Of a stretch of 64,000 bases of DNA, positions 13,301 through 24,809 are shown in pieces. This DNA comes from Escarpia spicata (taxonomy: Eukaryota; Annelida; Polychaeta; Sabellida; Siboglinidae), in assembly GCA_963995525.1 (NCBI GenBank), contig OZ023209.1, forward strand, positions 28,835,924-28,899,923, in the 5' to 3' direction. The translations under genes and the position numbers were made by a program. Position 1 is the stretch's first letter, and every line of letters begins with the position of its first letter. The notes beneath the pieces were generated by a model, which was given only the letters and a program-made list of their open reading frames with translations, searched no databases and was not told the DNA's origin.

Positions 13301-16300
13301 ACATCAAAAAAATAATTGCTAAAGTATGTTCCTCTTCTTGGAATTAGTGTGCATAGTAATTTATAGCAGAAAGTCTGCTGTGTTGAACGTGGGAAATGGG
13401 ACATCGTTGAACATCAAAGGGTATTGCGACTCGTCCGTATTACCAAATATATATTGTTTTAAAGTGGATATTTTGTTTACTATTTTGAATATGCTCCTGG
13501 TTCGTACATTCCAAATTGCGAATGTTGTCACGGACTTACTAAACACAGTTTGGCGGCAGTCTACCTTCAACATAGTTAGTTTAGTCTTAAGAACATTTTA
13601 TTAATTAATAAATGACAAACTATGACTGCCTCCTTTTGACATAGATCAGACGTTGTGCTAACATTTCTGCTGACCGTGCGTATTCCAGGCAGGCGAAGGG
13701 CAAGACGATGTCGGCCGAGGCGGGTCAATCGAGGCAGACGGTGCACGTCTTCTGGATGGAGCGGCTGAAACAGATCAGTCTACGTAGTTCCAACAAGTAC
13801 TTCAACGAGACGATGGTAATGGCGATCGACCGTCAAGAGGCGTCCGCGAGGTCAGAATTCGAGATGGCGCTGGAGATCATCGCCGACAATTCCAAGCCGA
13901 GTCATTACGAGCTGCTGCGGAAGCACACGGAGGCGTGGAAGGCGGTGTGGGCGCAGGGGCTCATCGAAGTCGAAGGAAACCTTCAGGTAGGCGCAGTGCT
14001 GGTTCAAGGGAATGCTTCCCAGGGAAGTCGAGATAAATAACGCTTGATTTGGAACTGCATGTTTTGTTTACCATTTGAACTTGCTCCGGGGCGTATTTTT
14101 CTAATTGCAAACGGATTTATGGGCTTACACAGTTTCGCGGGCAGTACACCTTCAACACAGTGATTATAGTCTTCAGATCATTATATTAATTAATGAAAAA
14201 CAAACTATACATATCATCACATATATTAGAAGAAATAGTGAGTATTTCCCCTCATTTCGACGACTGGACTGTACCATAATCTACTGTGTCAAAAGCTCAC
14301 TGTTGCCTTTTAGGACACGGACTGATAACACTGTCGCAGGGCCCAATACACGGTTAACTCATGTTTATTGCGTCATGCGGGTGACTGTGGTATGCGAATT
14401 AACAGTGACTGTGCCTCACAGGAGTGCTGTTCTATCGAAGTCTCAGGTGCGCAGTCCCCTTACACGCACGTGTAGGGGCTTATATAGGGGTGTCATTGCG
14501 CACCCCAGATCGATATACAGTGCGGCGCAACTTATAGCACTAATCAGGACCTGGCCCCGCCACGACATCATACATATACAATGCTGGTATATCCGCAGGT
14601 GAGCAAGATCACACGGTTCGCCCAGTTCTACCTGCTCAGCTCGTTACCAGCACTGATGCCCAAACAGGGTGCTCAGCACAACGAGATCTTCCACGGGGTG
14701 GGACGTGGCAGTCTCGCAAAGGGGGACAAGGGACGTGACTACCGCGGACACATATTCTGGGACAACGAGGTGTACATGTTGCCCGCCGTCGTTCTCTTCC
14801 ACCCCACTCTTGCCAAGGTGAAGAGCAACATCTTACAATATCACGCGTCGTACATCAGGGTTTAATGAATCTCCAGTCAACTGAAAATGTAAAGCGCTTT
14901 GAGCAGACCTAAAGGACTGGATATTGCACTGTATTAGAACTAACCTTTTAATTGTAATTGGATAGTGATTGTGCTAATTCTTCATCGAATAAGACATATG
15001 TTGTGATTATGATAGCAGGTGATTTATACCTCTATTAATTGTGTATGTTTGAAATATGTCTTTGATATGTGAGAGGTTTGTGAAAATGTTTTGAAACACT
15101 AGAACATCGATTAGATAACCCGCTCACAATGACGCGTTACTAAGTGTGGTGACTTGAGTTATATTCTTCAAAATGAGCGTACTACAATCTATCTTTGCAC
15201 ACTGAATATAATTTCTTGAAACGAAAACTGTTACTAAAATAGTTAAAGTAGTTAAGACAGTAAGCACTACATATGACATAACGTTGACATACCGCCTACT
15301 TTAGGTGATGCTTCGTTACCGGGCATCCGTCATCGACGCGGCGGAACGTCACGCCGGAGCTATGGGCGCGAAAGGATACCGTTTTCCGTGGGAGAGCTCC
15401 ACTTCCGGCGACGACGTCACGCCGAACACGTGCACCGCGTGCAGTAAGCAACAGTTGCACGTGACCGCCGGCGTTGGCTGGGGCATACGACAGTACTACT
15501 CGGCCACGCGTGATCATGATTACATCACGAACCCAGACTACAAGGCGTGCGACATGATGAGGGAGATCGCCCGCTTCTGGGCCAGCGTGTCGGTGTACAA
15601 CACGAGCAAGGCGCGCTACGACATCAACCGTAAGTACCCGGCTGTTGGTTGGCATCGAGTCCAGCGTCCCGATATTGACGTAGGTACCGTGTATCTCAAA
15701 TCTTCTCAAAATGTTGTCACTTGCGACTGTGATAAGGGTCATACCTATATTTGAAAATTTTAAATTGACACGTAGTAACCGCTTTTGTATAAATTAATGA
15801 CACACGGTCTGCACTATCATTAAAAGGCGTTCTTCAAAATAATTGATTAAAATGTAGGTTTATCATAGAATGTTATGCAGTATTGCCCTTCTCAAAGAAC
15901 GAATGAACGACGTCACGTGATTATGATGATAATAATAATAAAAGGATGAAATAGTGTGCGCCTAACTCCTTTGCTCCTTTGAAACCAAGCTTAGAGGCTC
16001 ATCAAAACAAAAAATTATTGGTTCGTCAATCTCAAAATCAATAAGCAGTATTAACGTTTTTAACAGAATATGGATTTTCATAACAAAAATGTAACTTTGG
16101 TGACAGGTCTACACGCACGCGCGCTCACGCACGCAAACGCACGCACGCACACACACAAGACTAAATTATTAATAAACAATATGTTAAGCTTCACGTTAAA
16201 TAGAATAGACAACTGTCCCAGACCACGGCTAATCAATTCACTAACCAAGTTGACAAAACTGGCGAGTCGTATGTCTGTCTTACTAGTTACAATCAAGTTC

Positions 16301-19300
16301 TTTGACAGATGTGATGGGCCCTGACGACTGGCATCCGAATGTAAACAACAACGCGTACACGAATGCGGCCGCCAGTCTGTCGATTCACTTCGCCCGCTAC
16401 CTCGCGTGTATGTGTGACCGCATTGAACGGGACGAGGTTCCAGACGAGTGGATCCACAAGGCGCTCTACCTCAGTCTGCCCTACGACAACGTCAAACGTC
16501 TGCACTTCCAGCACGAGGGTTTCGAACATGGTGCGTTTGCATAACTCGTGTATTTATTTTCTTCCAATTGGTCTGAGGATTCACGGTTTACTGTAGAGCA
16601 TCACCCTCTGGAGTTAATGATGTTTTGTTATATTTCCCTGTATGGGGTCTCGTACTTATACGGGACGTATAGCTTTTAGTGCATCTCCAGAAAGACGCAG
16701 GCAAAGTGGAAATGGCTCAATTTTGGCAGCAGATTGAATCGCATCATCGTCCTCTCAAATGGTAATTCGGTGCTCTAACCGCTAACCCGCCACTCCCCTG
16801 CTACCGTCGGGAGTGTCTGTCAAGACATTCCTTTGAAACATACATATGCGTTCAGAATACGACTGTGAGAAAAAGGGTGTCTCTAAAAGGACGACACGTC
16901 GTGCTAAAACCCCGAAACGGTGTTTGCGAGAAAAAAAGTAAACCTATGAAGCTAAGTAAACCGTAGCTATGAACTAATGTATTGTCAATGCAGGGGGCAT
17001 GCATGCCTTCAATTTAGGAATAAGACGCAGCAAACTGGACTTGCTTCGTCTATATTCATCCATGTTTAGCTGTGATGACAAACACAATTCCTGTATATCT
17101 CGTAATAAATATATCACCTTTAAAAGATACAATATTTCAGTTACTAAATCCACCTGAAATAGACATATTATTTTGCTTATGAATTAACATGGATATTTAC
17201 ATTTCACCGACATGAACCCACGGAATGGTTTTTTCAACCCTACCTGTCGTAGAAGCGCATTAAATTTACTCACAAGTATTCGCAAGCAAATATACCTACA
17301 TCAATTCAGAGAATTTGATTCGTAGCGCAGCATACCATTTCGACACTGCTGCGCAATTATTGACTCTTCACTAGATTCATGTTTCACCTGTGATGACTCA
17401 GTTTATCGGTTCGCTTTCAGATAAGAACAACACGGTGAAGCAGGCGGACACCATTATGTTGACGTACCCACTCAACTGGAACATGAGTCGTGATATCATG
17501 CGTAACGACCTCGAGTATTACGAGCATTTGATGTCCCCGCACACACCTGCCATGACGTGGAGCTTCTTCACGGTCGGCTGGAAGTGGGTGGACGACAACG
17601 CTAAGGCTAACGCCTTTTTCCTCAAGAGTTATCAGGATTACCTGATACAGCCTTTCAAGGTGAGGCGTTTACGAGATATCTGGATGTTGTGGAACGACTC
17701 ACCGACCGGGATCTCGTTTAATAATTACTAATCATTCATTAATGTTCTTGTTTGTTGTTGTTGTCATTGACTTGTGTAATACTACAATTAGTATACTTAT
17801 TCTCGCCGTTACTTACACTTATTCGATTAAAAATATTGCTAACAGAGCATCTTAAGATTATGGCAAACGTAAGAATACGGGGAATTGCTCCTATCTTAAC
17901 GTACGTTCACACTCGTTCAACGCCCTCAAGCAGTGTGGTCGATCAGCTTAGCAGAACTGCTGGTATGAGTGACCATTTGTTATCCGTGTATTTCGAGAAG
18001 AAAAACAATACACACATAACTGTGCATTACGTTGTTACACTGGCGACACCGTGTTGCCAAATACGTGGTGCGTGGTCTCAGCACAAGGCACGTCTGCCGT
18101 TACTAACTAATGATATGTCTCTTTGAAACTGAATTTTCCATCCTAATTCTTCGGCGGTACCTTGCGCTAATGAAGATAATTGCGTGTCCCTGGTCACGAG
18201 TTATTATTTTTATTATCAACAAGTGAATTTAACATCCATTTTCTTCCTCCTTCTGTCAGATCTGGACGGAGTACAACGAGCGAACTTTGAAGGACCAACA
18301 GGAAGGATCCGTAAATTACCTGCCAGGAATGGCTGGCTATCTACAGTCTCTCATCTACGGCTTCGGTGGGGTACGAATCAGACCGCAGATGCTGGAGTTC
18401 TTCAATCCGACTCCTCCTCCAGGATGCTCGCGCATGCGCTTCATCGGCTTCGACTACCTGCAGGTTTGTAACGTTTCCGGCTGCGAATTGCTGCCATCTT
18501 GAATAAGGATATGTGGTAGAGTACTGTACAAATGGTTGTGTTGTATTACTATGTGAGGAAGGCAACAGCTGTCTAGTTGTTATTGTGTACTTTACGTCAG
18601 TTTCTCCTTTATCTGATATTTATTCTTTGGAAAAATGCTACGTTGCCGTGCCGATGTCGACGCTCTGTGCGCACTCGACCGTAAACAGTGGCGACAATTG
18701 GGGCTGGCCATTTCAAAATAAAAAAAGCATCATATGAATCCATGGAATTGACCTTTTTAAATTATTAATACCTTTTTATTACTTTTTAGTGCAATTTCTA
18801 CTGACTTTTTAACGATGATTTTATATATATATATATTTTTATCATATGGACATTTTAATTATACATATATCTTTTCATTTAAATATTTTAATTTATTTAT
18901 ATATCTATTTATTCCACTTCTACAAAGGAACTGTGATGGTACATTTCGTGCGGAATGGCACAAGCGAAACATACGCGAACTACATCACATCTGCCACGCG
19001 AAAGTGCACATAATAATAAAAATTAAAACATGCAGTACATAGTACATACAATGACGTGTAGCTAAGCTGCTTCGTGAACTGAGAGATCTTAGTTATGAAA
19101 GACGGCACGTAGAATGTCGCTTGACATTACCAGACATTAGTAGAAAAACCACACAAAACCAGGCACCGAACAGCTTTGGGAGCAACAAATAGATCGATTT
19201 GAGGGACTACGGTGAAAAAGTGATATATCCCATCAGAATGCAGTAATTCATCATCTGATTCTTCTAAGCTCGAGTATTATAATTGTTCTGTTCGGTGGTC

Positions 19301-20314
19301 TAATCACACAGTCTTGTTTCTGCGTCACACAGACGAACATGACGATTGTCATCGAGAAGAAGAAGGTTACGATCGAGGTGCTCAATGAGGGTTTATTTCC
19401 CCTCGTCCTCAAACTCAACGCGTCGAAGACGGTAGAACCACTTAAGAAGGGTAAGTGACGTTATCCAATCGGGCATTTTGCCAGTTAAGGTTATCCACAA
19501 TCGAGAAGAGGACATTATTTTGAACGTATAGGTTACTTGTCGTTTCCATCACAGTTAGATATAGTATTACATGTAAGCTACATTTAAAAGTCATTTTGAT
19601 ATGGGCAGTGCTTTTAACACATCCGAATAATACAGTAGAACGGTGGAACCTCACTATAAAGGTTTCCCTCGGGACTTGGCAAAAGTAACCTGAATAGCAA
19701 GGTGACTGTATTAGTGGAACTAGTTTCCTATACTTTACCGTATATGGAAATACTATGTGACTGCTAGGGTGATATTAATTGTGAGGTTGCTGTATTAGCG
19801 AGGTGAATGTAATTACGAGTGCCATTACGATCTGAGAACCCAATGAGCGCTGATAAGTACCAAACGTCACATGCATTGCAATATAATAAAACAAGACTCA
19901 CGTGCTGCTTGATGTACATCAGTGTGTCTATCTATACCGACCTGGAAATTAGGATGGTACCGATGCTATTAAAAAAGAAATAAACTTTTTTAATGTAGGC
20001 ATGCGATTACTATTTGTAAACTGCGAATAATGTGTTATTATTATACTCCTGTTATTCATATCTTTGATATTGCTTGTAGTTTAATTATCCGACTTCCGTT
20101 TCCTTCTGCAGGCGCCTTAATAACAATCAACGACCCAAAGGCAGGCTTCTTCATGTACACTACGACAGGGTCGCCTTGCGATCACCCATGGGACTATATA
20201 TATATGCCATGGGGGTACAGCCCGTTCATCAGCCTTGCCCCGTCTTCCCAGTCTTCGTCATGGCCGCTCCTTGTCACCATCGCCGTCGCCATCTTTCTTG
20301 GTTGCTTCCGGTGA
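7102..20314 (+). CDS. GH65 family glucosidase, PGGHG (ATHL1)-like, predicted membrane-anchored
   Basis: Thirteen exons join in frame into 828 residues: 7102-7310, 9480-9607, 10584-10694, 12170-12276, 12842-12945, 13689-13986, 14599-14817, 15305-15629, 16309-16530, 17421-17659, 18260-18463, 19333-19450, 20112-20314. Every intron is GT-AG and every phase agrees. The protein aligns along its length with human PGGHG (737 residues, from memory), which removes glucose from glucosylgalactosyl-hydroxylysine of collagen. Landmarks are LGNGHLATTVFGD, ESHRAKIP, GHIFWDNEVYMLP (Asp374 = human Asp301), VMGPDDWH (Asp507 where human has Glu430), VKQADTIMLTYP, GPAMTW-like PAMTWSFF and IWTEYNE (Glu658 = human Glu574). 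Unlike the human protein it has a basic-then-hydrophobic N-terminus (residues 1-32) and a hydrophobic C-terminus (812-828), which suggests an extracellular or luminal enzyme. Family assignment is firm. Activity is uncertain because of the Glu-to-Asp change. Confidence 0.92.
9798..9920. repeat. Two-copy tandem repeat, about 91 bp apart
   Basis: GTGCACTGAAATATGAACCC near 9800 recurs as GTGCACTGAAAAGTGAACCC near 9890, each followed by a CCTCTT-like end. It lies in intron 2 of the GH65 gene. No function is apparent. Confidence 0.5.
10024..10275 (+). mobile_element. tRNA-derived SINE
   Basis: The head has RNA polymerase III box A-like (GGCGTAGTGGTTATA) and box B-like (GGGTTCGAATCC) sequence. It is followed by a body shared with 51620-51942 and 58841-59142: GGCAAGTTCGTTCACCCCACG, TCCAGTTAACCCAGCTGTATG, ACAGTGGTGGATA and GTGGCTGAATACC. 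The 3' tail seen in other copies is missing or unrecognisable. It is in intron 2 of the GH65 gene. Confidence 0.75.
10584..10694 (+). CDS. GH65 gene exon 3
   Basis: This small 111-bp exon encodes TESHRAKIPAMIMGRVRLAD and 17 further residues, matching the GDTHRAMLPSPLNVRLE part of human PGGHG. It keeps phase 1 on both sides, so the reading frame would survive its skipping. It was placed by homology plus the TTTGTAG acceptor and GGTGAGG donor. Confidence 0.88.
10971..11822 (+). repeat. Minisatellite, 71-bp unit x 12
   Basis: Units begin with GTAAGCAACACTAGGAATAA at 10971, 11042, 11113 and so on every 71 bp to 11752. The copies differ by few substitutions, and the last has a 1-bp deletion, so the array expanded recently. 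Each unit starts with a GTAAG (5' splice-site-like) and contains AATAAA. It lies in intron 3 of the GH65 gene. Confidence 0.97.
12003..12127. mobile_element. Small foldback element (MITE-like)
   Basis: Two arms of about 28 bp are inverted repeats of each other with a few mismatches: GCAAACAAGTTCTTTTTGAC at left against GTCAAAAAGAAATTGTTTGC at right. About 70 bp lie between them. It sits 40 bp upstream of exon 4 of the GH65 gene. No clear target duplication was found. Confidence 0.5.
13078..13262 (-). mobile_element. tRNA-derived SINE, 5'-truncated
   Basis: The reverse complement matches the body and tail of the SINE at 51620-51942: the TATAGACAGTGGTGG core, GCGTGGCTGAATGCTTCC, the GTTCGATTGAACAGG-like segment, AAGCGTTTTGAGCAGTCCTG and the GATACTGTGCTATATAA tail. 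The tRNA head is absent. It lies in intron 5 of the GH65 gene. Confidence 0.8.
14599..14817 (+). CDS. GH65 gene exon 7: first catalytic carboxylate
   Basis: It carries GHIFWDNEVYMLP, the counterpart of human GHVFWDQDLWMFP; Asp374 corresponds to the essential Asp301. It is 73 whole codons, phase 0 at both ends. Reading past the GTGAAG donor stays open for 15 codons and resembles the start of exon 8 (see findings). Confidence 0.92.
14872..14947 (+). mobile_element. SINE tail fragment
   Basis: GTAAAGCGCTTTGAGCAGAC, then GGACTGGATATTGCACTGTA and TTAGAACTAACC match only the last 70 bp of the SINE family. It is immediately downstream of exon 7 of the GH65 gene. Confidence 0.65.
16309..16530 (+). 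CDS. GH65 gene exon 9: general-acid loop with Asp in place of Glu
   Basis: It encodes HVMGPDDWHPNVNNNAYTN, aligned with human GVMSPDEYHSGVNNSVYTN. The residue at the general-acid position (human Glu430) is Asp507, read from GAC, and the next residue is Trp instead of Tyr. Flanking Asn and Tyr residues of the loop are kept, so the alignment is unambiguous. Confidence 0.93.
16695..16800 (-). mobile_element. Second type of tRNA-related SINE fragment
   Basis: On the minus strand GGTTAGCGGTTAGAGCACCG resembles a tRNA A box and is followed about 40 bp later by a GCGATTCAATC-like degenerate B box. The body does not match the other SINEs here. It is in intron 9 of the GH65 gene. Confidence 0.45.
19632..19840. 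mobile_element. pogo/Tc1-like MITE, decayed copy
   Basis: It starts CAGTAGAACGGTGGAACCTC after TA. Its right half, reverse-complemented, matches the left half of the better copy at 33006-33185 (CACCTCGCTAATACAGCAAC, CACAATTAA). It is non-coding and lies in intron 12 of the GH65 gene. Confidence 0.6.
20112..20314 (+). CDS. GH65 gene exon 13: C-terminal hydrophobic tail and stop
   Basis: The last exon ends in a Ser-rich stretch (residues 801-811) and WPLLVTIAVAIFLGCFR just before TGA. A hydrophobic segment of 16-17 residues at the extreme C-terminus after small residues fits either a GPI-attachment signal or a single membrane anchor. Human PGGHG ends without such a segment. Confidence 0.85.
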
Positions 20315-20718
20315 CAGGATGCCGGGAGGTCTAACACCACATTCGGTCATGCGTATGAATGAACAAATGAACGAACATCGAGTTGTTATAAGAATCGGCC
20401 AAAAAGTGGCGGCGCAATATTCAGGCAGCGGGATTCTGGTTAGAATTCAGTCAGTCAAGATGCAATATTAAATTTATTTGAACTTGTCCATATACACATT
20501 GTATGCACCCATTCATTGTTAATAGGAATAATATGTAAGGTTGGGGAGACTCCCGTTAAGACATATATTGTTGCTAGCAGAGGCAGCATAACCAATGTAG
20601 CTAGACGTTCTCCGTTATTTGCAATTCTCCTTCTCAACTCGGCGGCCATTAAAAAATGTCCTCACGTCGTTGCAATGTATGTCTATTGCGGAATAAGCGT
20701 GAATTAATGGAGTGCATG

Positions 20719-20725
20719 GAGTGTG

Positions 20726-20784
<59 letters not shown>
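20719..20784. repeat. (GT)n(GTGC)n microsatellite
   Basis: Pure GT changes into GTGC tetranucleotides. Alternating purine-pyrimidine sequence of this kind favours Z-DNA. Confidence 0.95.
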
Positions 20785-22034
20785 CTGAGCGACGGTGTAC
20801 ATCCTAACATTCAAAATAACGTATGCATTACCACTTTTAGAATAACCAGTATAAACACAAGTATTAGTTAGCTTTTATTTTAGTATGTTGGTATGCAATA
20901 TTTAGTTTTCTGCTTTGTATCGGGTAAATGATTGACGCTACGTAAGGTGTAGATCAACGCATGGTAGAATATGTGTCCTCATTCGCATAAGGTCTGATTA
21001 TTGTTATTGAATTATCTTAACAATGTTACGGTGGTAACGGTTGTTAGTAAAACGACATAATTATTTTGTAACAATGATTTGTCAAACAACATAATTGTTT
21101 ACTGAACAACATGTAAATCATATCAACAGTTTTGATATCTGCATTCCACAGCTGAGAAACATTGGTGCTTCGTGAAAAGCAAGCTGTGAACACGTGTAAA
21201 ATGCTTGTGGTACAATAATTATCGGTCGGTCGTATAGAAAATGTCATTAAGGATGTCCGAAATAGGTGTCTTGCTCTATTCCAATGGTGTTTAAATGTGT
21301 CCGTGCGTGTGTTAGTGTATGTGTCCGTGCGTGTGTACCTGTATAAAACTGTAGATGTTTGTGCGTAAGTGCATTTGCGTGCGTGTATATGATTGTGTCT
21401 GTGTGATCTTGTGTGAATGATTGCGAACAACTATCTGCTATGCAAATGTCTTTTCAGTGAGCACGGTACTAAAATAGGTGGGAAGCAGTATAACCAACAT
21501 GTACATTTGCCATAAAGAGTGAGTCGTTAATTTGTGTGCATACATTAAATGTACTTTTTATCAATAGAAAACGTGCGTTATTTATTCATTCCTGCATTAC
21601 GCCGATGTTATAGGTGTTAACGTCTGTTCAGGGGAAAGCGAGAAACCTGGATCCTCCTCCAGTCACATTTCGTCGTTTTAGTGCACTCACACGTTCCGAG
21701 TGAAACCAATCGAGATCAGACAATGAACGGTCGGGAAAAAAGGCATCTTGTTAGGCCTATTAGGCATATTATGCCAGCAGTTCACTTGAATAACCTTGGT
21801 GAAGCCACATACTTTAAAATGCATGGTCGGCGCCACTGTGATGGACAGCCTGACGTCACCAATGCCTACGCTTCCCAATTTGCTAGTTGCCAAATTAAAA
21901 ATATTGCTCTAGTTTGCGGTACCTTTGTAACTCTAAATCAAAGGGAATATGAAAAACCAACATATGAGCTGGCATATTCATATCGAAGAAACAGGGCCAT
22001 TCGACACATCACCGCAGCTCTAGTGGTGAAGCAT

Positions 22035-22067
22035 CGGGAACGTGTCTCGATAAAAGACACGTTCCCG
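22035..22067. other. Perfect 13-bp hairpin with 7-nt loop
   Basis: CGGGAACGTGTCT (22035-22047) is followed by loop CGATAAA and then the exact complement AGACACGTTCCCG (22055-22067). No gene or known RNA motif is attached to it; it does not match the histone mRNA stem-loop. Confidence 0.8.
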
Positions 22068-24564
22068 GGAACTGTGAGACATCATTTCAATCTCACACTT
22101 TGAAAATAAATTCTGAGTAAACCACAGGCGATATATTGATGATGGCGGTTGCAAATGGTTAGATTATATTAACTCTTTTGTGTGTACAGACTCACAAAAT
22201 TGCCTTTTCTTTCCCTTTAAGCTGTAGGCCTACGAGGTTACTCCATCCGAGGAGCAACAGTTCAAGGGTAGCAGTTATCGTCATCATAATGGAGAACAAA
22301 CAGTGTGATATATTGTGCATTTGTGCTCCCAGAAAGGTCTTGTATGTTTGGTTATCTTCGAAATGTTCTATTGAGGGCCGCATCATTCAACGACGGAATG
22401 TTGCAAAGATCTTGGACACATTATTAATGAAGATATGTCTGATGATATCAGTAGACGGATTAAAACATTGTATGTATGAGGAAACATTTTATGTAGACGA
22501 TTAAAAATTGTAGCACTAACGTTAAGCTATATGTTAAGGCTTAATGTGTATGCTTCGATACTTCTCAGTTATGGAGTAACTATATATATGCTCAAGACCA
22601 TGCACAAATTGACTGCATCCTAAAACAATTCGCAGGAAGGTCGCAGGAAGACGGCATGTAACATACAACACAACTTTAACATAATAAAATGCTGCACCTT
22701 TTGTTAACTTTTTAAGAGAGTTATGATGAGAAATAATGAATTATTTCATATGACTTTATTGATGTGCTCATAATTGTTAAATCACTGTCACCCCGTTCAT
22801 TTACCAGTATTTTGTCTGCATCTGTCACCTCTGAGTGACTCCAAGTAGGATTCATAATTTTACATTGGGTGTAAAACTGACTTCTTGTGTATTTGTTACC
22901 CCATACATTTACATAACAGGAGACCCTGGGATAGTGTAATGTCCTTCTGCGTGGGTAATTGGATGTAATGGTCCTTTGACTGACATTCCTCTAGTGCTTG
23001 CTCTTTTCGAACATGACATTAGGGACTGACCCCTCAGCCAGGCTCCCATACATTCAGTGATGATCACTTAATAGATAACGGTTCTCCCCTTATCATCTCC
23101 ACAAATCAGGCTTTCTTGGCATTCCTTGTAATGCTTGAACACTATCCAGCAGCTTTTAGAAGGGGAGTTAACGCTTTTGAGAAACATGGAATACAATTAA
23201 TGGTTCACATTTTAAAGATGCAATTTTGAGGGGGTTCACATTTTGGAGAAAGGGGGTTCACGTTATTTTTCCTGTGAACCCCCTGGCTACGGGCCTGGAA
23301 ACTGTTTGTATATACCCCCGGTAATTATTTACCTTTTTTTGGATGGGGATGGGTGGATGGCATCGTCCTATCCAATTTCTTTTATTACTTAAATTTGTTA
23401 TATTTACAAAGCCCCTAAGGCTTATTGTCACTTCAGTTTCCGTGTTCCTGTAATATTATACTAACTAGCATAAACCCACCCGTGGCGACATCTGGCGAAT
23501 GTCAATCTCACTATACAATTTGTCCGCTGAACAAAGAAAATTATTCTGAATAACAATAGAAATAATTAGTATAAACTGCTGGCTTGTGATAATGGTCCCA
23601 CTGGTAATTATTGGAATTTCCTGGAATTGCCCTCTGATATGGGGTGCCGGTGTTTGCATTGTTCCCATGGCCACAATCGCGACTGGCGAAGGCAACTACA
23701 TGTTACCTTAGTGGCTCAGGAAAGCGAATGAACACGATTGAGGCAAATGTGGATCTCGACACCTGGGATGAGATACAGTGCCTCCGAATTAGCATATCAA
23801 CATAGAGAAGTGAAGGAAAGTTGTGTATTTCGAAGCGAGGATCAACTAATTCCTGGCTGACAAATGCACTCACACACATAGGGTTAGACAGGAGCAACGT
23901 TCGATAATATCAATATACCTCTTCTGGTTCCCATAACACTGAGGATAAGGAACTTCAAGTGTAGCCTCATTTAACACAAGTAAGTCATAAAAATTCATAG
24001 TTGAATATAATTTGACTGCAGTGAAGCTACTGTATTTATCGAATAGTTTTAGTTACTTAATATTTACATTTATAATACTTTTGTAGATTAAGTAACTTGT
24101 TTTAGTTGTTGATATTTCTCTTAAAGTAAACTATTTATTTATTTAAAAACTTCTTTTTTTACTAATGTTTATACAGCTCTGTTATTCCTATATACCTATT
24201 CTTATAAATAAATTGATTTTCTTTGTATTTTTATGTATATTTTGTTCTATGTGCAGAACAAGCATGTATGGATTGATATGCTTTGTAAAATAAATTATCA
24301 TTGTGACAAGGTGACATTGTGATAAACAAAATCACTCCGATTCGGGAACACCGATGCAGCTAGCCTGTCACAACAAACATTACAACAGACACAATTTTCT
24401 GCCTTGACTAGTCCCTTAAAAAAACTCACTGCAATGTGCATGTAATAATAATAATAAATAACTTCTTACGTGCCAATATCCTCAGACAATCCGAGCTCAG
24501 TGGCGCACCAAAACCAAAGGATTGAACATTCTCGTACCCGTGTGATAGGCGAAAGTCATCAACA

Positions 24565-24805
24565 AATGGATGGATGTGCTAGGAAGCTAGGGAGGATAGG
24601 CAATATTGAAAAGATAGGTTTTGAGGTGACGATGAAATGTAACAATATTTTCTGCTGATTTAACATTAACGGGAAGCGAATTCCATATAGCTGGCACGGC
24701 AACTGAAAAAGCTCGAGTTCCAGCCTTTGTCTTAACTCTAGGAATAGATAGCAACTTCGAACTAGATGATCGAAGTTGTATGGCTTGTAATCCGTGACTA
24801 GCTAC
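24565..24805 (-). pseudogene. LINE ORF2 C-terminal remnant
   Basis: Minus-strand codons read GLQAIQLRSSSSKLLSIPRV, then KTKAGTRAFSVAVPAIWNSL and PVNVKSAENIVTFHRHLKTY LFNIAYPP. This is the typical C-terminal end of a jockey/Rex-like LINE polymerase (the AFSVAGP-IWNSLP signature). No catalytic domain is present nearby, so it is a 5'-truncated fragment of a different family from the CR1-like element at the window edges. Confidence 0.7.
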
Positions 24806-24809
24806 ACAC

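Larger units (their letters stand above)
20315..24560. other. Intergenic, no gene recognised
   Basis: It holds a GTGC microsatellite (20719-20784), a weaker GTGT/GTGC stretch near 21300-21390 and a perfect hairpin at 22035-22067. Open frames are short and resemble nothing I know. No exon could be assigned. Confidence 0.5.

Noticed and set aside
21681..22103. 140-codon open frame as a gene
   Set aside because: It begins with a non-ATG codon, shows no family resemblance and includes the perfect hairpin; likely chance.
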